Of a DNA stretch of 64,000 bases, positions 1-12,284 are shown piece after piece. The translations under genes were made by a program, and so were the position numbers. The notes beneath the pieces are model-generated. The model did not search any database and was not told where the DNA came from. It was given only the letters and a program-made list of their open reading frames with translations. Position 1 is the first letter of the stretch. Each line of letters starts with the position of its first letter. The DNA comes from Rugalucina vietnamica. Lineage: Eukaryota > Mollusca > Bivalvia > Lucinida > Lucinidae. Where the stretch lies: assembly GCA_964017185.1 (NCBI GenBank), contig OZ024882.1:41141988-41205987 (forward strand), given 5' to 3'.

Positions 1-874
1 TGTCATCATTTAGGTAATAAAAATGCTGTTTTTGTGTAGAAAGGGTATTTTTTATAATGCTCTAAAACACTATGAAAAGGGATGGAGCGAGGTTATAGGA
101 TTAAGCTATTTATGGACCAAAATGAATGACAAAATGCAAACTTCGGAGCTTCGAGCATACCTGAGTAAACTATTGCTCCGTACATACTTTGAAGCTTCGA
201 GCATGAATGAGAAAACGGTTGCTCCGAGCATACTTCGATGCCCTGAGCATTATAGTCCCTTAGATGACCCAGGTAAAAATAAAATTCGCTGCACCCCCAG
301 AGGTACCAAGGTTGTTATGTACCAAATTGTAGGTATTTTTATGCTGAATTCAATGCACAATGTTGTCAGTCTGGCAAGCAGTGCAGAAAGGTTGTAGACA
401 CGATTTTGTGGCCAGGGTATGACAAAATCTATTTTTTCCACAAAATATGAAAACACGATCGTTTTGCTTTCATGTTTGTAAGTTACTGATAGTTCTTATG
501 ATAGGTCTGATGATTCTTAAATTATTAGAAGGGTGGTTATCTCTGGAGGAAGTTTGCAAACACAATGGCCAAGGTACGATAAAATCTAATTTTGTACCAA
601 ATATCAAAACTTGATCGTAGTATTTCTTTCTATCATGTCAATTGCTGATGGTTTTAATGACTCTAAAACATCTGAAGACGCATATTAGCACTTACGAAAG
701 TATATGGCAATGAGTTGTTATGTTTCAAGGTTGAACCATATTGGTTTTGGGGTGAAAATCGAAAATTATACAAAAATGGCTAACATATTTAAAACAATTT
801 ATGCCTTTATAGTTCATATATGTGGCTTTTCATTATGCATAAAATAACAAATAACATACTAGTCGATAATGACG

Positions 875-875
<1 letters not shown>

Positions 876-927
<52 letters not shown>

Positions 928-929
928 TA
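876..929. repeat. (TAA)n microsatellite
   Basis: About 17 uninterrupted AAT/TAA triplets inside the left foldback region. Confidence 0.95.
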
Positions 930-3306
930 AATGAACATAATTGCATGTATATTCAATACCTATAACAGGTTAATTAACACATGAATCATTGCAGTAATGA
1001 ATGGAATGTTTTGACAACCTCAATGACTACAAACAACTGTTCGAAACCGTTCTTAGTTTACCAAAATTCCAATATTTTTAAATGATTGAATTTGCATATT
1101 CATGAAAATTAACCCATGTTTTGAGAAATGGACTTCCCCACCATAATCATTTGGGTGAGCTCATTTCCAAGTTTAGGGTATCAGCAGTGATTTTGTTTTC
1201 ATTTTCAATGTAATTCCTTTAACAGAAAAGCCCCACACATGGGGTGGTACATTTGGGGCTATACTACTTGCATATGTCCCAATAGAAAAAGCAAGTTTTT
1301 ACTATATGAATTAATATACGAAATCGGAAAAGAGCAGCGGAAAATTAGGGGTACATACAAAATGGCATGTTTTTACTTGCTGCAAGGACATAGCAATTTT
1401 ACATTAATGCCTAACATTTTAAATCATTTAATTTGTAGATTCGTGAAAATTTGTATTAAAAATATGCAAATGGAGAATCATCTTGCCAAAAATAGGGGTA
1501 CTACTTACAAAAACACTTGTTCCCGGTCTGTTTATAGACCCGGGATGCTTAAAGTGGCATCAAATGAATCCTAAGGCAATGCACAATTGCCTTCAAATCT
1601 TGTACGAGAAGCCTCAGAATTTCAGTTCATGTATGCTAATGAGAACTATAGTAATTGGAGAAAAATAAGTAAGTTCAATGTTTTACCTACCAAATAACTT
1701 TTGTATCTAGACAAAGAAAAGCTGATAATTGCTGGAAATGGTATCAAGAGCTTGCTAGGGCAATATAATATCACCATGTGTGTCATTGGATGTTTCGATA
1801 CATGAATAAAATCTTAAGAAATCGGAGAAAAATGTGAAAGAATTAAAATGGTATACCTATAAAACCACATCTGTATCTTGGCTACCGATAATCATAGACA
1901 GCTTAAATTGCTATCAAACAAGTGCTAGGACAATGTACAATGATAGTGCTGTATAAAATCTGATTCTTTTTTCACAATTATTTATAAAAATTCTTTGAAG
2001 TAAGGGACGAATCACAAAAATATGAAGTCGATATACCAATAAAAGCATGTATAACATAACTACCAATATACCCAAGGAGCTAAAATTGGCATCAAATAAT
2101 TGCTTTGACAATATATCAATGCCATGTGGTCAAATATACACAGTTTGAAGGATAGCAACCAAGATATATGTTATTTTGACAAAGGATAATATCAAATTTT
2201 CTATATATACCCAAACATTTTGAAATTATATGCAATATTCACAAAACTTTATCTAGCGTGGTTTCTTTTATCATACAAATGATCCTAGTTTTTTTTTCAC
2301 CATTTTAGCCCTCTAATGCCATCGACAGTCGAAATCGGAGTGATCTTGTTAGTATACCCCCTTCATTTTTTGTGCGATTTTTTCAAGGTTCTCATTTATA
2401 TTCATCAAACAAAAAAGAGACAATCATATCAAATGCCATGGTTATATTTAATTGTCCAATTGTAAATAATAATTCTGCCTCTCTAGGACTATCATTTGCC
2501 AAGATACATGCGGTTTTATAGCTACACCACATTCTTCTGCATTTATTCTCCAGTTTCTATTTTTTTTTATATAAATATTCATGACACTAAAATCAAATGA
2601 CTTATATATTATAGCGTAAGGTGATACAATATAACCCAAGCACACTCTTGATACCATTTTCAGCCTTTTAGCATCTTAAAGCCTTTTAGAATCTTTTTTC
2701 CCCCAGATATAAGTTGTTTTGTAAGCGAAACTGTTAATATGTTCCATTTTCTTCTCAATTTCTTAAGCTTAATTAGCATTCATGAAACTAAAAACTAGAT
2801 ATGCATATGTCTGACTTGAAGGCAAAAGTGTTTTAAGACATAGTATTCATTTGAATCAACTTTAAGCATCCCCGGGTCTATTAACAGCCAGGAGCAAGTG
2901 ATTTTGTAAGTATAACCTCCATATTTACTATTTAGCAATATTTTCTCTGATTTCTTATGTTTTATAAATTCTCATGAATTTGCAAATTCAATTAATTCAA
3001 ATATAAGGCATGAATGTAAAATTGCTATGTCCTTGCATTACTATTGTACCACTTATAGTAATCCGGAGCATGTTGTTGCTTTGGATATGAGTAATTTGTA
3101 GGTATATTCCATTCTTTAGAATCACATTGCGGGTGACTGTGTAAAGTATTCAATTTTGCATCATGCATATGTTTTCATTGTTGAGGACAGTATTTGTTTT
3201 CATTTAGGTGGGCCCTCTGACCAATATCTGGCAGCCATAAATTTTGTGCTAGTTATATGTCTTATTATCCACTTGAAACCCTTCAATGGCAATAGTCTTT
3301 ACTTTG

Positions 3307-3309
<3 letters not shown>

Positions 3310-3370
<61 letters not shown>
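3310..3370. repeat. (TG)n followed by poly-T tract
   Basis: A short TG dinucleotide run followed by about 49 T. The tract creates poly-Phe/poly-Lys open frames that are not genes. Confidence 0.95.
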
Positions 3371-3373
<3 letters not shown>

Positions 3374-3956
3374 AAATTTAAATTAATTTTCCTCATTATG
3401 AAAATGAGAAAATATCCATTTAGGCCCTTGACATTGATGAATTTGTCAATGATATTACTGTTGTAATAACAATGTGTCACAGTGATAGTTTTGGCTCGAA
3501 ATTAGTTCATTAATGATTTTAATAATGTATCTGTTATTCTAATGATTTAACTTAATTCATGAATATGTAAATTGAATAAACTTACCATTGGCTTCTATAA
3601 TACCAAATAACACGGGTGCTAATTTAATCTTCCCTGCACACGGGGACAGTTTTTTTTTGTGGCAATCAAATTGTTCTTTGTCCATGTAATGCAAAATAGA
3701 TTTGTCGTCACACATGAACTGCACTATGTAAAAATGCATGATTTCCAAGACAACCATCAACACAATTCTCAATGATGGGGATATACCTACCAAAACTGAT
3801 CGTGCCTCCGTGGTTGCTTATCATAGTCCACTAAACGTGGTCTCACTTTGACATACTTAGTCATTTCGTTTTGTTAAGAATGGCATATCAATGAAGCAGT
3901 TCATAACTATACTGACAGAGTAACCGGCAAATACATTTTAGCAGACCGATGACACC

Positions 3957-3959
3957 AAA

Positions 3960-3994
<35 letters not shown>

Positions 3995-3996
3995 AT
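3957..3996. repeat. (AAAT)n microsatellite
   Basis: About ten AAAT tetramers in perfect tandem. Confidence 0.95.
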
Positions 3997-4764
3997 TATT
4001 TTATCAATTAATTAAGTTAAACGTTAAACGCTTACAAACAAAGTTCAATCCAGCAGACAAAACTATACACCGAATTTAATTCAAACATAGTCCCAATACT
4101 TACATGTAAATCCCGGAACAACGAACTTTACATATACAAATACAGGAGGTATATATGCATACCGACAAGACTTGTGAATATACCCTAGAGGGAGAAGTTG
4201 GTCAGTTTAGAAATAAGATTTAATGAACCAAAAGGCTGTTTCCATGTGTTAACAAGAACAAAAATGACAAATTAAAAATCCTATTTTATTGTGCACAAGT
4301 TACCCCACCCACCCAGAACAAATTACAGTATTTTGGTATGGTTTCTGAAATAAATCAATTGAAATGTGTTTCCTGTGTATTATCTAGCAATTATCATAAC
4401 ATTTTCTTAAATTTGAGTTCATACATCCAAAAGCACATTGTTTGAAATCAATTTTCGTTCAACCTTTGGAATTCACGGACTTTATTTTTTCTCGCACCCC
4501 TTCCCTGCATTTGCGTGTTTACATGGAACCTGCACAGGTTTACAGCTTGACAACATTGTGCATCGTGTTCAGCATGCTTCAAGCTTTAAAATGATGTATA
4601 GGAACCTTGGTACCTCGGGGGGTGAAGCGAACTCCGTAAATAGCCCTCGTATTTGATTTCATCTAAGGGACTATTAGTGAGTAAACGGTTGATCCGAGCC
4701 TTCTTCGATGCTAGGAGCATGACTTGAGTAAACGGTTGCTCTATGCAAACTTCGATGCTTCGAG

Positions 4765-5260
4765 TACAGTCAATAGACATAATTGTTCATCACTTTCGAA
4801 AATTCCATAGACTTCAGTGTATTTTCACTTTTACAATAAAAATATCCTGCCTCTTCTGGTCAACATATTTTTATGTTTTTGCTATCATTGGAAAGTTAAA
4901 TAAATCAAGCAATAAACAAATGTCATTTTGTGAAGTTTCGACTTTTCACTGTTGAAAAACAAAAGTTTAAAGTTTAGCGAAATTTTGAAAAAGACAGCTT
5001 CCCATTGACGTCCCAAAAATTGGCCCCCCAAAAATCTCGCGACTTTTTAAAAATTTGTAGCTTGAAAACGCATGCATGGAATTTAATGAAAAGACCTTTG
5101 TTCAGTGCGTTATTTATTTACCTTTTAAATGACACCAAAAACAATCAAATATGTTGACCAGAAGAAGCAGGATGATTTTTCTTGCAAACATGAAAAGACA
5201 TTGAAGTCTATGGAGTTTTCGAAGGTGACGAACATTTATAAATGTATCATGACTGTATTA
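4765..5260. repeat. Short foldback element, about 500 bp
   Basis: The left arm (acagtca, then ttccatagacttcagtgta, then cttctggtcaacatat) recurs inverted at 5150-5250 (atatgttgaccagaag, acattgaagtctatgga, tgactgta). The arms are about 150 bp around an axis near 5010. It abuts the larger foldback, and the gagtaaacg motif lies on both sides. No coding potential is seen. 5260-5665, to its right, holds nothing I recognise. Confidence 0.65.
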
Positions 5261-5666
5261 ACCGAGTAAACGATTGCTTTACGATTTTGGTATGGCGCGA
5301 CCCGATATCGAATCCATCTCAGATGATCTAACTTTAACATGTAGGCTATCCGGGACCTAGTGCAGCGATGATGCGATACAAAGACTGGTCCGGGTTCTAA
5401 TTCACTAGCAACTCAAACCCTGTTTAAACCACAAGTGATTCTATATTACTGACCGTTCAAAGGTGTTACATTCGATTCGAAATTGCACACCAAAAACATG
5501 AATTACTGAATAAGACCACAAACAGGTGGACACTCCGCCTCGGAACGATCAGTAGTATACAATTATGGGGGCTTAGTCCAATTTTACGGGACCAAGTTCG
5601 TCTTTTACTTCTGCATTTGTTGAAAACAATTAGTAAGTCTTTCGGTCATCAACATGAATCTCTTAC

Positions 5667-7102
5667 TAATAGGGCTGTCACACATTCGCGTATCGACTCA
5701 CGTATCTACGGCGTATCGAGATACGAAAGGTACGTCACACGTACGTCGTAGATACGTGGGCATACGTAGCTCATACTCTTCGATACGTAGCTCATACTCC
5801 TCATACGCCGAGGTGCTACGTTTTTTTATGTGTGCACTTAAAAATTCGTAGCACGTACGTAGCAGGTCCGATACGCCGTACATACGTCGCACATACGTGG
5901 TACATACGAAAGCAACGTGGCAGGTACGTCGTAGATACGTAGCTCATACTCCTGATACGCCACACGTACGTAGCGGTTAAAATGCCACGTAACCGTGACG
6001 TATGTACAGCGTACCTTTCGTATCTGCTACGTATGTGTGACGTATGTGTGGCGTATCCTCGAATGTCTTTTCGTATCTACGGCGTATCAGCGACGTACGT
6101 GTGGCGTATCTCGCGTATCAATGGCGTATGTGCTACGTATGTGCTACGTTCGTTTCGCTACTGTGGAGTATGTGTGACGTATTAGGAGTATTATGAATAT
6201 TTTGTGGCGTTCTAAGAGAATCTTAATGCTTCTATATGTTTTCGTTTTTCCGAAGTCATGGATCAAATGTTTCTCACGGTTCGGGGTGTCGTGCAGGGTT
6301 CTTTCGTGGCTACGCTTGGTGTAGCCTCCGTCTTTGTTCATGTGGTCTTACGACCAGGATGGAGAGCTTGAAGATGTTCCCACACCACCACCACCACCTC
6401 GGTTTTTTTTTTTTTTTTTTTTTTTTTTTCGGTGTTAATCTAGATTATCTAGATTTCTCCGGTGGCATCTTCGACCTCTTTTATGAGCCTGTGCATGAGA
6501 AAACCAACACTTTGGGTTCCGACCAGGTCTGACACAAACCGGCCTGTACAGTCTCAGAAGATGGTAAGAGGCTGGAAATTTGGATTTAGAAAGTAGAGGA
6601 ATTGTACTATCCATGTAGAAAAAAAACAAAGGCACTGATCAGCTCCGCAGTTAATGCGAAGCTGATCGGCGCCTTTGTTATTTTTGTTTTTTCTATGCGG
6701 CGGCTCATATTTGATAACTATAATGTGCGAATTGCATGAGCAAAGTGAACACAACCGTTTGTTCTCATAGGTATTAAAGCAATTGGTACAGAACAGATAC
6801 GCCGCAGATAAGAATGGAACGCAGTACATACGCCGTAGATACGTCACGCGTACACTTCATACGCCATACATACGTCACACGTACGTAGCACATACGCATT
6901 GATACGCCGTTCATACGAAAGTGAAATTCCATACGAATACAGATACGTCACGGATACGCCACGGGAACGTAGCAGGAACGTCACACGTACGTGGTACATA
7001 CGTCTCTCGAGCAAAATACGGCTCAGACCTCGGCGTATCGACATTTTCCTAGATACGTGAGCGATACGCCGCTGATACGTGAATGTGTGACAGTGCTATA
7101 AA
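5667..7102. mobile_element. ACGTA-rich TIR element, copy 1 (non-autonomous)
   Basis: The left end (ctgtcacacattcgcgtat at 5668) and right end (complement at 7060-7092) are inverted repeats of several hundred bp, built from degenerate CG-containing sub-repeats such as cgtatctacggcgtatc. The unique centre (6180-6480) contains tctagattatctaga. A hairpin MITE has inserted at 6483-6712. No transposase frame is present, so mobility would need a partner. Confidence 0.7.
6483..6712. mobile_element. Hairpin MITE family 2 (GAGCCGC ends)
   Basis: Family recognised by ends of the type gagccgc..catgagaaaaccaac and its complement, and by a central hairpin aacaaaggcgc..gatcagct/agctgatc..gcgcctttgtt. This copy is nested inside the ACGTA-rich element and has a diverged hairpin. 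Confidence 0.75.
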
Positions 7103-7219
7103 GAATTGGCTCACATGGTCGAAACATAATGGCCCGAGTGTTGACCATTTCTATTTTGGAAAAAAATAGATGCTGGCCATCTGTTTTCTTATCCACAGCT
7201 AACTTTCCTAATAAAGCCC

Positions 7220-7420
7220 CGTTCACACTGTCCCGGTTCTACCCCGATGAAGACAAGCCAGGTATACTGCTATAAACCGGGGAACTGTTCTTACCAAAAT
7301 TGATCATGTTCTCACAGTCACGGTGTTATCCCGGTGTTACCCAGGTCTTGTTCCCGGTTCTAACATGGTGTTGTCACGGTGCATGCCGGTGTGTCCCGGT
7401 TTTACTACGGTAATAGCTCT
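7220..7420. repeat. GC-richer interspersed segment with cccggt motifs
   Basis: Spacer between the two ACGTA-rich elements with repeated pieces such as cacggtgttatcccggtgtt and tcccggttctaac. It looks like a fragment of another short repeat; the family is not identified. Confidence 0.35.
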
Positions 7421-8025
7421 GTCACACATTTACGTTCCGGCGGCGTATCGCTCACGTATCTATGAGAATTTCGATACGCCGAGATCTGAGGCGTATTTTG
7501 TTCAAGCGACATATGTACCACGTACGAGTTACGTCACTGCTACGTTCACGTGGCGTGTCTGTGACGTATCTGTATTTGTATGGAATTTCTATTTTGTATG
7601 TATGGCGTATCAAGGCGTATGTGCTACGTACGTGTGTTGTATGTATGGCGTATGAAGTGTACGCATGACGTATCTACGGCATATGTACTTCGTTCCATTC
7701 TTATCTGCGGCGTACCTGTTCTGTACCAAATGTTTTTAATAACTACATGTATTAGAACAAACGGTTGTATTCACTTTGTTCATGCAATTCGCATATTATA
7801 CAGTAGAGGTCGAGGATGCCACCGAAGAAATCTAGATAATCTAGATTAACACCGAAGAAAACATTCCAAAGCTCCCCATCCTGGACGTGAGAACAATGAC
7901 AGAGGCTACATCGAGCGTAGCCCTGAAAGAACCCTGCACAAGACCCCGGACCGTGAGAATATCTGATCCCGGACTTCGGAAAAACGAAAATATTAATTTT
8001 ATATACTGAGTTCCACAGCCAACGC
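7420..8025. mobile_element. ACGTA-rich TIR element, copy 2 (truncated, inverted)
   Basis: From ctgtcacacatt onward it matches the reverse complement of copy 1 through the TIR, the tctagataatctaga centre and a diverged gcagggttctttc block. It stops near 8025 without the second TIR. It therefore sits head-to-head with copy 1 and is a one-ended truncated copy. Confidence 0.7.
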
Positions 8026-8129
8026 AACTTTATTTTATTTTCCTCTCATCTTTTAAATTGGTCAATAATGTGAAAACTTTTGTGCCCTATCATCATTTTA
8101 ATGGCTCGAAAATCTTTGTGTGATCAAAT

Positions 8130-8220
8130 ATGAGATTCCAGTGCGCATGCGCGGGAACACGCCCCAATGGTAATCCGAGATTTCAGTGCGCATGCGCGGA
8201 AACACGCCCAATGGTACAAA
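8130..8220. promoter_or_regulatory. Tandem 45-bp duplication with two NRF-1-like sites
   Basis: The sequence tgcgcatgcgcg at 8142-8153 and again at 8187-8198 matches the palindromic NRF-1 consensus YGCGCATGCGCR. Each lies in a near-identical 45-bp unit (cagtgcgcatgcgcg..aacacgccc..aatggta). This resembles CpG-type promoter content in an otherwise AT-rich area; no associated first exon could be proven. Confidence 0.4.
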
Positions 8221-8426
8221 AATGCATTTTCCGTACCCCACGCTCACGGACACGAATTCACACGTCAGTTGAAATCTTGGAAGGTCGTCCGCTGAGTGTG
8301 TTTAAACCCACGGCTCAACGCCAGGCCGAGGAGTCAGGGAAGATTTTTTCAGTGAGATTGCCCAAGAAAATTTCAAAATCTCAAGTTCCAGACACTTTAA
8401 TGGAGTTTATTGCAGTCGGAAAATAA
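8130..8426 (+). CDS. Unrecognised small ORF (98 aa), doubtful
   Basis: An open frame of 98 codons ending at TAA 8426. Its first 30 residues are encoded by a 45-bp tandem duplication (FQCACA repeated), so that part is repeat-derived. The C-terminal half is polar and basic, with no domain I recognise. It is not flanked by convincing splice sites. I list it because its base composition is less AT-rich than its surroundings, but it may not be coding. Confidence 0.15.
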   Translation: MRFQCACAGTRPNGNPRFQCACAETRPMVQKCIFRTPRSRTRIHTSVEILEGRPLSVFKPTAQRQAEESGKIFSVRLPKKISKSQVPDTLMEFIAVGK

Positions 8427-8544
8427 GTTTCTGTTGTATTTAGAGATGTAATGTTGTGTGTAAGTCAAAATGTGACTTCTTTAAAAATTGGACAAAATTT
8501 TTGAATTTAATATAAAACATATAGGAAAACAAGACCATGTCTCT

Positions 8545-8660
8545 CTCCCCCCCCCCCCCCCCCCCCCCTTGCCCAATCAAAATATTTTGAACACAACTGT
8601 ATCTTTGTAAATGACATATCAATTTTTTTTATTTTTTATTTTATTTATTATTATTATTTT

Positions 8661-8691
<31 letters not shown>

Positions 8692-8692
8692 G
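8545..8692. repeat. Poly-C and poly-T/poly-G runs
   Basis: About 21 C near 8548-8568, then T-rich sequence followed by about 22 G near 8671-8692. Lengths of such homopolymers are unreliable in assemblies. 8700-9450 beyond holds nothing I recognise. Confidence 0.9.
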
Positions 8693-9456
8693 AGGCTATC
8701 AAAATAAACGGGCTCAGCTCTATTATTTGCAATGTATCAAGGCTATGGGAATATACTGTATATGTATGTTCTACCTGAATGAACAGACTATCTGTCCTAT
8801 TTTAACAGGTAAACACATAAAGTGTACACTTATAATGCATATAAATATACTGTGCAAAATAGTTTCTCAATTTTTGATGGTTTATGTTTTATTTAAGATA
8901 TGCCTCGGTGGACTTAAAACCTTACGTTACTTCAGCACCACGCAACTATTGGTTTTACCTTCATTTGATACATGCAAGCCATTTTCAGAAGAACTTCCCT
9001 AATGAAGACAAAACATGTGGAGTCACTTTTCAAAGTGAAAGTTGCTTAATTTTTTGGAATAGTATATTTAATGTACAGGTTTTTGCAAAAGTGATGGACA
9101 GGGTTCTTTAGAATTATAAATCTGATAAAAATGATGTACCTGTTATTCGTGCATAAATAGTTTCTACCTAAAGTTTTAGGTTGCAATAAGCATACTGTAG
9201 TATTTTCTTGATAAATTATGGCAAAAAAGTTGTTTTCTGACAAAATAATTTTTGAAAAAATCTGATCCCCTCCCCCTTTGACACAGATTTATGCTGCAGG
9301 TATGTAACACCCAGAGGTTGCCAACATGTTGTTGCATTTACCAAACCTTTAATTTTACAGACAATGCAACATATATTCTAAAAGACTAACACAGAAGCTG
9401 CCAGAAACACTCAAACTTTGGGCTGAAACCTAGATCCTTGGCATTGATAGTAAGCG

Positions 9457-9692
9457 GCCACCGTGGCCGAGCGGTTTAGAGCGCTGTTTCTAATCACTCG
9501 ATCATCTCACCGCTGTGTCTGGTATGGGTTCGAGCCCCGCTCTGGCCACATGTGAGACAAGCCAAGTTCTGCTTGCGGGTGTGTCAGGTGTTTTTTCTCG
9601 GGATTCTCCGTTTTCGCCCACCTACTGATTGGCCCGTCTCATATGAGCTGAAATAATCTTGAAAGGGACGTAAAACTGAATTAAAAAAAAAA
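9457..9692 (+). mobile_element. tRNA-derived SINE, copy 1
   Basis: The head resembles a class II tRNA gene: A-box-like tggccgagcggtttagagc, B-box ggttcgagccc. A conserved body (acatgtgagacaagccaag, ctgattggcccgtctcat) ends in gggacgtaaaactgaatt and an A-rich tail. The same body recurs at 60521-60770 (+), 18253-18490 (-) and 42466-42620 (-), so this is a retroposon family and not a tRNA gene. 9700-10080 to its right holds nothing recognised. Confidence 0.85.
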
Positions 9693-10084
9693 AAAGATTT
9701 TCAGTACCCGAAAAATGCTTGTTTTTAGGCGTTCAACGCCACTTGGTTACACTGTCGACGTCACTGCAGATGTCAACCATATGCTTTATTTTGTGTTGGC
9801 AACCTAGCCCTATTGAATAAAGTGTATTGCAGCCATGGGAAAGTCGTTTTCAATGTGTTTCTCCGCTTTAGACTATGGTGGTTTGCACAGTTTAGCAAGC
9901 AATTCATCAAACTTTTTCAAAATGACCTCTTCGCAAGTTTTTACGTTATTGTATTCGATCGAAAATAGTCTGATGGCTGATTTTTACATGTCGTCCTTGA
10001 AAGTGGTTTGTCTAAATATAATTCTGTAATTCGTATGAATCGACTGAAACCACAAAAAGTTATTTCAAAATTTAATGAGTTGCG

Positions 10085-10316
10085 TTGGCTGTGAAACTGA
10101 CGAATGACATATGTTCGACTTATGCACGTCGTATCGTAGCTGCCACACACGTGCTACGTATTTTGAAGTGCACACACAAAAAAAAACTTAGCACCTCGGC
10201 GTTCGAGGAGTATGAGCTACGTACATTTATGCTCGCGTATGTACTACGTGTGACGAACGTTAAGTATCTTGATACGCCGTAGAGTCGATGCACAATAGTG
10301 TGGCAGTAGTGTAATG
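10085..10316. mobile_element. ACGTA-rich element, terminal fragment
   Basis: Contains gcacctcggcgttcgaggag, tgagctacgta and gatacgccgtagagtcgatg. These match, in reverse complement, the left end of the element at 5670-5900, including the A-run between arms. Only one terminus is present. Confidence 0.6.
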
Positions 10317-10319
10317 AAC

Positions 10320-12284
10320 GAGAACGATGGCTGTATAGATAATGCATCAGTCATTAGTATACATGTACATGGGCCTTTGGGGCCGATGAATTGCGGGGCT
10401 TTTTTAAAATGAGCTAAAAACCAGGCACTGCTGGGTCAAATTTGTTGTAAAGTCCATGCTAAAACCCTCGCCCCCTTGGAGGCTGACAACAATGAAGACC
10501 AACAGCTGCGTATTATTCTGATAAAAATATGAGAGAGTGGTGCGTGGGTACAAATGACTGGTGCAAAACTTTAAGTTGTAGGCAATTATAGATTCTGTCG
10601 CCCAACACATCAAACACAACCAAATAACACTTTTAAATGTTTATGCATATGGGTGAGATGAAGTAGAGAATCAAAATTACACAAATCATTGCTCCAGCAT
10701 CTCGTTAGTACATTTTCTGACAAAATCAGATCGAATTATGCATACGGTGATAATCACGGCGAATCGTACAGACAAAATAACAAGGCTGGAAGCGAAGCGT
10801 ACAGTCGCAAATTCTATGGTCCCATAACAAAACCGAACTTATTTTCACAAAAACACTATAACAACATTAAACGGATACTGATCTACATTGGTGAATAATC
10901 CTTCTTTAGGTAAGATATTTTTACAAATGCGTGAAACTAACGTGGAGATGATAAAATGCGAAAACATGACGCTCATCGTCAGCGAAAACGTAAAAAATCA
11001 CTGATGCAGCATCGAAATTGTTGTCTTGAACAAAAGGGGCCACCTTGTGAATCTAAATGGAAACAAATTTGAAGAGACAAATGTCTTACCTTTCAATACA
11101 TATGTCTTTCACGAAGTTTACATGATCGGATGTATCGATTTTTGCATTATTTAGAACACCTGTGTAAAGCAGCTAACGTGTTTTGTGCGTACAGTACTAG
11201 CGGCTTCCGATGTAAAAATCTGTACGATTCTCAACAGTGCTATCGATCTCCTAGCTGTTCAATATCTAGAGCGAATACGTGCCTGGATTTGTTGATATGA
11301 TGAAGGCCTTCACAATCAAGGTCTCTTTCATTGCCAAGGTCCCTACTTGACAAGTACTGACTTATCTAAAAGAAGGACGAAGTAGTTCTAATAGCAGCAC
11401 GCTATTGCTAGTCGAAGGCTTCGTGGGAAAATCATTCAGATCGTGAACGAGTACAGACTAGCCTTCAGAAGAAAAGGTCCAAGTAATATTCTATACTTGA
11501 AACCTGGTCAGAATTTTAAATGAATGATATTGACCGAAGGTAATCATGGTAATAAGATAGTGTCGCACTTCTGCATCACGTCGTCACCGATTTCGGTATT
11601 TCGTAGTATCTCACTTTGCTCTTGTGCAGGTTTGTTTATTAAGCATCGAGTGCAGGATAACTTAATGCATTCCGATCCTCCAATGCATTCCGATCATCTG
11701 GCATTTCGCTGTCCAAAGCAAGCTAAACCGATCGCCAGGAAGGAAGTCAAAATAAGTTTATTTTTATGTAAGGTCTCATTCGTTCTTTTGTGGAGTGGTT
11801 TAATCTTTAATCTTATGTGCCATTGCGTCAGAACGTTACACCCATGGTCTTTTGTGGTGGTATTTGTAATGCATAATCATCTTTTACTTATTTATACCAT
11901 TTTGTTCTATAAAATGATTAAAACCTTATTGTTCTGTTTTATCTCAAACTTTATCCGACTGAGCTCTGATGAAACGCCAAAATCACAGGTGGACCTAGTA
12001 TTCACGTTTATACCAGTCTGCACATCGATGACTCTTTATTGCATGGAAACCCACAAAATACACTAGTACACATTAAGATGATGAAATACATATCATACAT
12101 CGTTTGTTTTGGTGATTATTCAACAGATATGATGACATGGCGTGAACTTCAAATACACACATGTATTTGGAGTGTTTTCAAAACGCGAAAGTGTCCCTCT
12201 TACTTTTATCATTGCTGATTTTGTTTCAGGAACTCGTATTCTGATGGCAATTAAAGAAGTTTTATAACCCTCATATATTTTCAG
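10320..12284. other. No gene recognised
   Basis: Upstream of the first reductase exons. A 180-codon frame (11524-12066, +) is open but hydrophobic, with no family resemblance, and is probably chance. I searched here for a first exon like that of the downstream reductase and did not find one. Confidence 0.4.

Larger units (their letters stand above)
120..4770. repeat. Giant degenerate foldback (long inverted repeat), gene-free
   Basis: Blocks on the left recur in reverse complement on the right. The segment around 120-310 (motifs cttcgagcat, gagtaaac, aggtaccaagg) matches 4585-4770 inverted, and 1375-1600 matches 2813-3050 inverted (for example gtaaaattgctatgtccttgc at 3019 against its complement near 1380). 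The axis lies near 2.2-2.4 kb. Open frames inside are short, AT-rich and unlike any family I know, so I see no gene. It looks like an old foldback transposon or a head-to-head duplication; no transposase is visible. Confidence 0.6.

Noticed and set aside
3310-3370. Poly-Phe / poly-Lys peptides
   Set aside because: Artefact of a T homopolymer.
8140-8220. Proven promoter
   Set aside because: NRF-1-like sites alone, without a first exon or start-site data, do not prove a promoter, so I kept it as a low-confidence regulatory candidate.
9465-9550. tRNA gene (Leu/Ser-like, with A and B boxes)
   Set aside because: The same sequence with a conserved non-tRNA body and A-rich tail occurs at three other places in the window, so it is a SINE head and its cloverleaf is not intact.
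11524-12066. 180-aa open frame (+)
   Set aside because: The longest unexplained frame, but hydrophobic, with no domain, no repeats of known coding elements and no splice partners; chance in AT-rich DNA is more likely.
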